From assembly GCA_023428865.1 (NCBI GenBank), contig JAEYWT010000071.1, positions 1-7,897 on the forward strand: a stretch of 7,897 nt of DNA, read 5' to 3'. The notes beneath the pieces were generated by a model. That model did not search any database. It worked only from the letters and a program-made list of their open reading frames with translations, and was not told the DNA's origin. The position numbers and the translations under genes were made by a program. Below are positions 6,464-7,897 of the stretch, piece after piece (position 1 is the stretch's first letter; each line of letters starts with the position of its first letter). The stretch is from Bacteroidota bacterium (GTDB lineage: Bacteria > Bacteroidota > Bacteroidia > Flavobacteriales_F > PHOS-HE28).

Positions 6464-6625
6464 AGCGCATTTCAAAAAGCCCTTCGGGCTATGCTCGGGT
6501 CTTTCACGCCCAAGCGTCGTTGTCGAAGACCTCACAAAGCACCCGACTATGCTCGGTTTCGACGCCTAGCCTGGGCGCGAAATACCTCTCACTCGCTACC
6601 AAAAGCTTTTTTGAGATATGCTCTA
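6461..6625. repeat. 165-bp imperfect inverted repeat filling the convergent gap stop-to-stop
   Basis: The ends 6461-6480 and 6625-6605 (reverse complement) align at 17 of 20 positions with one gap: both begin TAGAGC, then a variable NNAT, then a T-C-A5 tract and GC. Inside, GGTCTTTCACGCCCA (6498-6512) matches the reverse complement of 6572-6586 at 13 of 15 positions, and GTCGAA (6522-6527) pairs with TTCGAC (6558-6563). The centre is near 6543. The TAG at each end is the stop codon of the gene on that side, one on each strand. It could be a MITE-like or REP-like dispersed element, or a large bidirectional transcription-end structure. There is no coding capacity and no clear target-site duplication. 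Confidence 0.72.
6473..6490 (-). terminator. Intrinsic terminator for the rimM-trmN6 transcript
   Basis: On the minus strand, AGCCC (6490-6486) and GGGCT (6482-6478) form a 5-bp stem with a 3-base loop, followed by TTTT, for five T in all counting the last stem base. It sits about 130 bases after the trmN6 stop codon, inside the left arm of the 165-bp inverted repeat and 15 bases from the stop of the opposing gene. For the plus strand the nearest T-run is at 6607-6612, near the end of the right arm, and has only a weak AAAAGCTTTT stem. Confidence 0.6.
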
Positions 6626-7333
6626 GAAATTCAGCATCAGATCGCTGATGAGGACGCGGTACTCCGGCGTATAATCGAAGGGGCCAGTGTTCTCGATGAT
6701 GAGCTCTTCCTGGTGTAGGGACTCGCCTAGCTTACTAAGCTCAAGCAACACGCGTTTAGCCGGCCGGTGAGCCACGTACTTCACCACACATCGTCGGGTC
6801 GGCTTCAGCCCCACCTTGGCAGCCAAAGTGGTCAGTTCCTGTTCCCGGTTCAAAGGAATGATCACCGCGAAACGACCGGTCTTGGCCAGTAGGTGGTCCA
6901 CAGCAGTGACCAACGCTGGGAACAGCAGTTCATCGCTATGTTTTGCCAAGCCCATCCGTTCATCCGTGGCCGTGGAATAACCCGCGTAATAAGGCGGATT
7001 ACAGATGATCAGGTCGAAGGGTTGGCCCGCGTTCATGCGGCGCACATCCATGCGATGCACACGCACACGATCGCTCCATGGGCTTGCGGCGGCATTCTCG
7101 GCGGCTTGTTCGGCAGCGGCATCGTCTATCTCCACCGCATCGATGGTGGCGGTAGCGTTGCGTTGCGCTGCGATCAGTGCCAGCACACCAGTACCGGTCC
7201 CGATGTCGAGAATGCGGTGAGCACCGTCGTAGTTCACCCAAGCCCCGAAGAGCACCCCATCGGTACCCACCTTCAGGGCGCAACGGTCCTGTTGGATGGT
7301 GAACTGTTTGAAACGGAACGACGGCTTGGGCAT
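6623..7333 (-). CDS. trmN6: tRNA1(Val) (adenine(37)-N6)-methyltransferase
   Basis: This is a class I SAM-dependent methyltransferase of the TrmN6/YfiC type, which methylates N6 of A37 in tRNA1(Val). From the ATG at 7333 it is 236 residues. The N-terminal signature FRFKQFTIQQDRCALKVGTDGVLFGAW is characteristic of the family. The SAM-binding motif I is DIGTGTGVLAL (43-53), the acidic end of strand 2 is VEID (67-70), and the adenine N6-methyltransferase motif NPPY is at 112-115. A GTG at 7342 would add three residues and give a 4-bp GTGA overlap with the rimM stop. I prefer the ATG because homologues usually begin with a few residues before the F-x-F-K-Q-F motif, but either is possible. It is translated behind rimM and is probably coupled to it. 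The TAG stop lies in the right end of the convergent inverted repeat. Confidence 0.92.
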   Translation of the reverse strand: MPKPSFRFKQFTIQQDRCALKVGTDGVLFGAWVNYDGAHRILDIGTGTGVLALIAAQRNATATIDAVEIDDAAAEQAAENAAASPWSDRVRVHRMDVRRMNAGQPFDLIICNPPYYAGYSTATDERMGLAKHSDELLFPALVTAVDHLLAKTGRFAVIIPLNREQELTTLAAKVGLKPTRRCVVKYVAHRPAKRVLLELSKLGESLHQEELIIENTGPFDYTPEYRVLISDLMLNF

Positions 7334-7338
7334 GCGAT

Positions 7339-7863
7339 TCACCCGCGGTACATATCCACCAGACCTGGGGGTGTGCGCACCATCAGCGTGTTCGTTTCAG
7401 GATCGATGCCTATGATCATTTCTTCCACCAGCGGTACCATCACCTCCTCTTCACCGAAAAGGATCACCAACACCGGGTTCTTGGCCGAGCCTTCGATACC
7501 GGTCACTTCACCCAGATCACCGTGCTCTTCGTCGCGCACGACCATACCGATGAACTCTTCGGGATCCCAGCTTTCGTCGCTCCCATCGGCGAGCAGGCCG
7601 GGTGGTGCATAGATGTCGCGGCCCACGAGTATGGATGCGCTTTGCGGATCATTGAAGTCGTCGAACTTCACGAGGATATCGCGGCCTTTGTCGTGCAGTT
7701 GCGTGAAGAAGAACGGCACCTTCTGCCCTTCGATGTCCACGAAGAGCGAACCGGCATGGACAAGGTCCTCGAGGTCGCAATTCTCCAAATGCACGGTGAG
7801 TTCGCCGCGATGGCCCCACGGTTTGCCCAATTTGCCGATGCGATGGAGGCTGTCCAGATCCAT
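7339..7863 (-). CDS. rimM: Ribosome maturation factor RimM
   Basis: This 174-residue protein has the two-domain RimM layout. The N-terminal RimM beta-barrel (about 6-88) contains RIGKLGKPWGHRGELTV. The C-terminal PRC-barrel (about 100-170) has FIGMVVRDEEHGDLGEVTGIE, a VPLVEEMIIGID segment and the closing PPGLVDMY. RimM binds ribosomal protein S19 and assists assembly of the 30S subunit head and 16S rRNA processing in the cytoplasm. The length is normal. The start is ATG at 7863. The reading frame stays open upstream to the window edge, but the domain position supports this start. The TGA stop abuts trmN6 (4-bp overlap if its GTG start is used, 5-bp gap if its ATG is used), so the pair is a small RNA-maturation operon. 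In many Bacteroidota rpsP lies next to rimM; only 34 upstream bases are visible, so this cannot be checked here. Confidence 0.94.
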   Translation of the reverse strand: MDLDSLHRIGKLGKPWGHRGELTVHLENCDLEDLVHAGSLFVDIEGQKVPFFFTQLHDKGRDILVKFDDFNDPQSASILVGRDIYAPPGLLADGSDESWDPEEFIGMVVRDEEHGDLGEVTGIEGSAKNPVLVILFGEEEVMVPLVEEMIIGIDPETNTLMVRTPPGLVDMYRG

Positions 7864-7897
7864 GGGGTTGAAGGTAATGCTGCGCGTAGTTCGGAGG

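Noticed and set aside
6893..7612. Long plus-strand open frame across trmN6 and rimM (239 codons)
   Set aside because: It spans two well-recognised minus-strand genes and their junction and shows no domain of its own.
7864..7897. Promoter or rpsP gene end upstream of rimM
   Set aside because: Only 34 bases are visible. TACCTTCA resembles a -7 element but there is no TTG at the right distance and no stop codon to mark a preceding gene.

Overview
The window looks like chromosomal DNA from a Bacteroidota bacterium, most likely a Flavobacteriales-type lineage with unusually high G+C. The evidence is the family content (DUF4476, LPP20 and CsgG-type lipoproteins, a single-domain saccharopine dehydrogenase), the lack of Shine-Dalgarno sequences before most starts, and candidate promoters of the Bacteroidota form TTG-N19-TAnnTTTG. 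The species cannot be named from the sequence alone. No rRNA, tRNA, CRISPR array, transposase or phage gene is visible.

From left to right: (1) a DUF423 inner-membrane protein on the minus strand (25-426). (2) A minus-strand envelope operon running from about 5028 down to about 453. It encodes a secreted DUF4476 protein, a TPR plus CsgG-domain lipoprotein, an LPP20-domain lipoprotein with extra C-terminal domains, and a small second LPP20-domain lipoprotein. It has a good candidate promoter at the head, a 4-bp ATGA overlap in the middle and a clear intrinsic terminator at the tail. (3) A 140-bp divergent promoter region (4980-5119). (4) A plus-strand saccharopine dehydrogenase-like oxidoreductase (5120-6463). 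(5) A 165-bp imperfect inverted repeat (6461-6625) filling the convergent gap exactly from one stop codon to the other. (6) A minus-strand RNA-maturation pair, rimM followed by trmN6 (7863 down to 6623), joined tightly end to start.

The CsgG-type plus two LPP20-type lipoproteins recall the FlgO/FlgP/FlgT outer-membrane set of flagellated Proteobacteria, here with no flagellar gene in view. This suggests a cell-envelope assembly of unknown job, with DUF4476 as a fourth partner. The most unusual non-coding structure is the stop-to-stop inverted repeat: its TAGAGC ends supply the TAG stop codons of both converging genes, and it contains a terminator hairpin for the trmN6 side.
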